From positions 1-37,722 of the forward strand of contig JACQKQ010000014.1 in NCBI GenBank assembly GCA_016204465.1: a stretch of DNA of 37,722 nt. Direction: 5' to 3'. Below the pieces are notes generated by a model, which was not told the DNA's origin, ran no database searches, and saw only the letters and a list, made by a program, of their open reading frames with translations. The position numbers were made by a program, and so were the translations under genes. The stretch comes from Candidatus Levyibacteriota bacterium (GTDB lineage Bacteria > Patescibacteriota > Microgenomatia > Levybacterales > UBA12049). Of the stretch, positions 34,879 to 37,722 are shown one piece after another; the first letter of the stretch is position 1, and each line of letters starts with the position of its first letter.

Positions 34879-35571
34879 ATGTTACATTCAGCTCTAGAAA
34901 TAGATAATGTCCGTGAGCTTCGGAGAAGAGGATACAGTCTTGGCCAGATATACGAAGTAACCAGTATACCTAAAACAACAATTAGAACTTGGATTTCAGA
35001 TATTTCTCTATCAGAAGCACAGCTTACAAGACTAAAAAATCGAACTCAAAAAGCTCTGCAAGCTGGTAGATTAAGAGTTCAAACGAGTGCTAAGAATAAA
35101 AGGATTGGATTAGAAAATAGCTTGCTGATTAAAGGGAAAAATGATATCGGCAATTTAACCAAAAGAGACCTTTTTATAGCTGGAATTGCATTGTATTGGG
35201 CGGAAGGCTTTAAAAATAAGCATGAACACCGTTTAGGCTTTTGTAATTCTGATCCAAAAATGATAAAGTTTTATATCTGGTGGTTGGAAAAAATATTAGC
35301 TGTTAATAAAAACGATATAATTGCAAGATTGACACTTAATATTTCTTATAAAAAAAAGGTAAGAGAAATGGAAAAATATTGGTCTGAATTGACAGGTTTA
35401 CCGTTAAGCCAGTTTACAAAAACTTTTTATCAGACTTCAAAATGGAAAAAGCAATATAATGTTGATAATTATCATGGAGTTTTAAGGGTACACGTGAAAG
35501 ATAGTATTAACAATTTATTGAAAATGAAAGGGTGGATTGAGGGACTAAATTCTGCTAAAATGGCTAAATAA
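34879..35571 (+). CDS. HTH plus LAGLIDADG-like putative endonuclease
   Basis: RRRGYSLGQIYEVTSIPKTTIRTWI (HTH); AGIALYWAEGFKNKHEHRLGFCNSDPKMIKFYIWWLEKI...YWSELTGLPLSQFTKTFY. Confidence 0.6.
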   Translation: MLHSALEIDNVRELRRRGYSLGQIYEVTSIPKTTIRTWISDISLSEAQLTRLKNRTQKALQAGRLRVQTSAKNKRIGLENSLLIKGKNDIGNLTKRDLFIAGIALYWAEGFKNKHEHRLGFCNSDPKMIKFYIWWLEKILAVNKNDIIARLTLNISYKKKVREMEKYWSELTGLPLSQFTKTFYQTSKWKKQYNVDNYHGVLRVHVKDSINNLLKMKGWIEGLNSAKMAK

Positions 35572-35643
35572 GCCAGGGTAGCTCAATGGTGGAGCACAGC
35601 ATTCATAGCGCTGCGGTTGTGGGTTCGATCCCCACCCCTGGTA
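35572..35643 (+). tRNA. tRNA with CAU anticodon (probably Met elongator)
   Basis: GCCAGGG TA GCTC aatggtg GAGC A CAGCA TTCATAG CGCTG CGGTT GTGGG TTCGATC CCCAC CCCTGGT A. Confidence 0.8.
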
Positions 35644-35705
35644 CTATAATCAATGCAAAAATTAAAAATCAAAGATCAAAGATTTTTCTTCATTAAGCCT
35701 CAATA

Positions 35706-36497
35706 ATGAAAAATCAACCAATCGGCATACTTGATTCGGGCATCGGGGGACTAACTATTTGGAAGGAAATAGTTCAGGAGTTGTCTTATGAGTCAACTAT
35801 CTACCTTGCAGACTCGAAAAATTGCCCATACGGAAACAAAACTGCAGGCCAGATTCACGAGCTTTCCCGGAAAATGGTTCAGTTTTTACTCAAAAATAAC
35901 GCCAAACTTATTGTTATTGCGTGCAATACAATTACTGTTTCGTGCTTGGACAAACTACGTTTAGAATTTCCTAACGTCCCAATTGTCGGTACAGTGCCGG
36001 TGATCAAGACTGCTGTTTCGACCACGAAAAATGGGAGAATCGGCGTTCTTTCAACGACTCAAACTGCAAATAGTAAGTATCAAAAAGACCTTATCGCAAA
36101 ATTTGCGGGTGATCGCACGGTGATAAATATTGGCACCGATGCCCTGGTGCCGCTCATCGAAGGAGGGGAGAACAGTACGTCAATGATTCGAATCATTAAA
36201 GCAACAGTACAGCCGTTCAAAGAAGCAAAGATTGATGTGCTTGCGCTTGGGTGTTCGCACTTCCCCCTGATAAAAGATCAAATACAGCAACTTTTGGGTT
36301 CCAATGTGCAAATTCTTGACTCAGGCGCTGCGATTGCAAGACAGGTTCGGCGAGTGCTGGGAGAACGGAATGAGCTTGCTTATGCAAAAGAACCACGCCA
36401 TCAATTTTTTACCTCTGGGAGTACAAACGCGCTTTTGCGTGCGCTGCAAAGCCATCTAGGGTATAATGCTAAGGACGTGTATGGACTTTGGCAATAA
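35706..36497 (+). CDS. murI: Glutamate racemase
   Basis: IGILDSGIGGLTIWKEI, VIACNTITVSCLDKLR, LALGCSHFPLIKDQI: both catalytic Cys retained. Confidence 0.93.
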   Translation: MKNQPIGILDSGIGGLTIWKEIVQELSYESTIYLADSKNCPYGNKTAGQIHELSRKMVQFLLKNNAKLIVIACNTITVSCLDKLRLEFPNVPIVGTVPVIKTAVSTTKNGRIGVLSTTQTANSKYQKDLIAKFAGDRTVINIGTDALVPLIEGGENSTSMIRIIKATVQPFKEAKIDVLALGCSHFPLIKDQIQQLLGSNVQILDSGAAIARQVRRVLGERNELAYAKEPRHQFFTSGSTNALLRALQSHLGYNAKDVYGLWQ

Positions 36498-37722
36498 AAA
36501 AATCGCCGTTTTAGGCGCTGGGGTAGAAGGATTCTCTAGTGCCGTGTGGCTTAAAAAGCACGGTGCGAAGGTGACGCTACTTGACAAAAATCAGGGGGAG
36601 AACTACCTCGAAGGATTAGAGCAGTACGACATGATTGTGCGAAGCCCGGGAGTAAAGCTCAATTTGCCTCAAATCCAGGCGGCAAAGAAAAAAGGAGTTG
36701 AAATCACCTCGCAAACGAAGATTTTTTTTGACCTCTGTCCTGGAAAAATTATTGGCGTAACCGGTACCAAGGGAAAAGGCACAACCTCGTCACTTATTTA
36801 CGAAATGCTCAAAAAAGATAATAAAAATGTATTTCTGGGTGGAAACATTGGAGAACCCCCGTTAAATTTTTTGGACAAAATTAGTGAACATGACTGGGTT
36901 GTGCTTGAACTCTCCAGTTTCCAGCTTCAAGACCTCCAAAAGTCACCACACATTGCGTTAATGCTCATGGTAACAAGCGAGCACCTTGATTACCACAAAG
37001 ACATACAAGAGTACATAGAGGCGAAACGCAACATTCTTGCGCACCAGTCAAAAAGTGACTATGCCATCCTCAACCGCGACTACCCGGCAACAAACGAATC
37101 GGATATCCATACGAATGCCAAACTCTTCTATGTAAGTAGAGAGAGGGAAGTGGAGAGAGGATGCTTCGTTAAAAATAACAAAGTAATTATTCGATTGCCT
37201 CTATTAAAATCCGAAATCCGAAATCCGAAATCCGAAACAAATGCAAAACGTTTTGAAAATTCAAATTTAGGTATTGTTTCGAGATTCGATATTCGTGCTT
37301 CGAATTTATCAAGCTATCGACAGGCTAGAGATAGAGAAGTTATAAACGTATCGGATATTCTCTTGCCAGGAAGACATAATCTTGAGAATGTGTGCGCCGC
37401 AGTGGTAGCAGCGAGCCTTGCCGGCGTACGTTTGGGTAACATTGTCCACGTTCTCAAAACGTTTGGAGGTTTGGAGCACAGGTTAGAACTAGTCAGGGAG
37501 GTTTTGGGAGTTAGGTTTTATGATGATTCGTTTTCAACAACGCCCGAGACTGCCATTGCAGCTATAGAGGCGTTTGAAGTACCTGAAATCATTATTTTAG
37601 GCGGCAGCAGCAAGGGAAGCGACTTCACAGAACTCGGTCGCGTCATACGCGATGCAAAAAATATTAAAGCGATTATTGGGATAGGGGTTGAATGGGTACG
37701 GATTAAGGAGGGAATTAGGAAT
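36481..37722 (+). CDS. murD: UDP-N-acetylmuramoylalanine-D-glutamate ligase, partial (runs off the window)
   Basis: KKIAVLGAGVEGFSSAVWLKKHGAKVTLLD, GVTGTKGKGTTSSLIYEML, LELSSFQLQDL, TSEHLDYHKDIQEYIEAKRNIL, LPGRHNLENVCAAVVAA, FYDDSFSTTPETAIAAIEAF. Confidence 0.93.
   Translation, partial: MDFGNKKIAVLGAGVEGFSSAVWLKKHGAKVTLLDKNQGENYLEGLEQYDMIVRSPGVKLNLPQIQAAKKKGVEITSQTKIFFDLCPGKIIGVTGTKGKGTTSSLIYEMLKKDNKNVFLGGNIGEPPLNFLDKISEHDWVVLELSSFQLQDLQKSPHIALMLMVTSEHLDYHKDIQEYIEAKRNILAHQSKSDYAILNRDYPATNESDIHTNAKLFYVSREREVERGCFVKNNKVIIRLPLLKSEIRNPKSETNAKRFENSNLGIVSRFDIRASNLSSYRQARDREVINVSDILLPGRHNLENVCAAVVAASLAGVRLGNIVHVLKTFGGLEHRLELVREVLGVRFYDDSFSTTPETAIAAIEAFEVPEIIILGGSSKGSDFTELGRVIRDAKNIKAIIGIGVEWVRIKEGIRN
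37206..37310. repeat. In-frame palindromic heptamer element inside murD
   Basis: (AAATCCG)x4 AAACAA ... CAAAACGTTTTG ... TTGTTTCGAGATTCGATATTCGTGCTTCGAATTT. Confidence 0.85.

Overview
This 37.7-kb window looks like a streamlined Patescibacteria/CPR-type genome. That assignment is inferred from the DUF5667-type protein, the HerA/TraG-like ATPase, the intein-bearing class II RNR and the near-leaderless promoters. Core genes present are pgk, gap, an NMN adenylyltransferase, cmk, nrdR, nrdJ, the PBP2 gene mrdA, an ftsB-like gene, a Xer recombinase, murI, partial murD and two tRNAs. The most notable locus (~12.55-21.2 kb) is a cobalamin economy island. It runs nrdR (with candidate NrdR boxes), then the B12-dependent RNR nrdJ, whose intein ends in Arg-Gly instead of His-Asn. 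After one unrelated opposite-strand gene come a cobalamin riboswitch whose B12 box overlaps the SD/start of a small membrane transporter, a DUF4430 (transcobalamin beta-domain-like) surface protein, an alpha6-barrel (transcobalamin alpha-domain-like) surface protein and a PduO-type adenosyltransferase. I read this as a possible bacterial 'split transcobalamin/intrinsic factor' capture system. Other signals are: a promoter-driven group I intron-like RNA divergent from a HTH/LAGLIDADG-like gene, with a GIY-YIG remnant downstream; an 82-bp perfect direct repeat of the ATPase gene 3' end flanking a 3.8-kb insert; heptamer repeats read in frame inside at least five genes; a hairpin-dense ORF-poor zone at 32.2-33.5 kb with SD-preceded microORFs; and two MurI-like racemases, one with Ser in place of a catalytic Cys. 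All calls come from reading sequence motifs; no database search or folding program was run.
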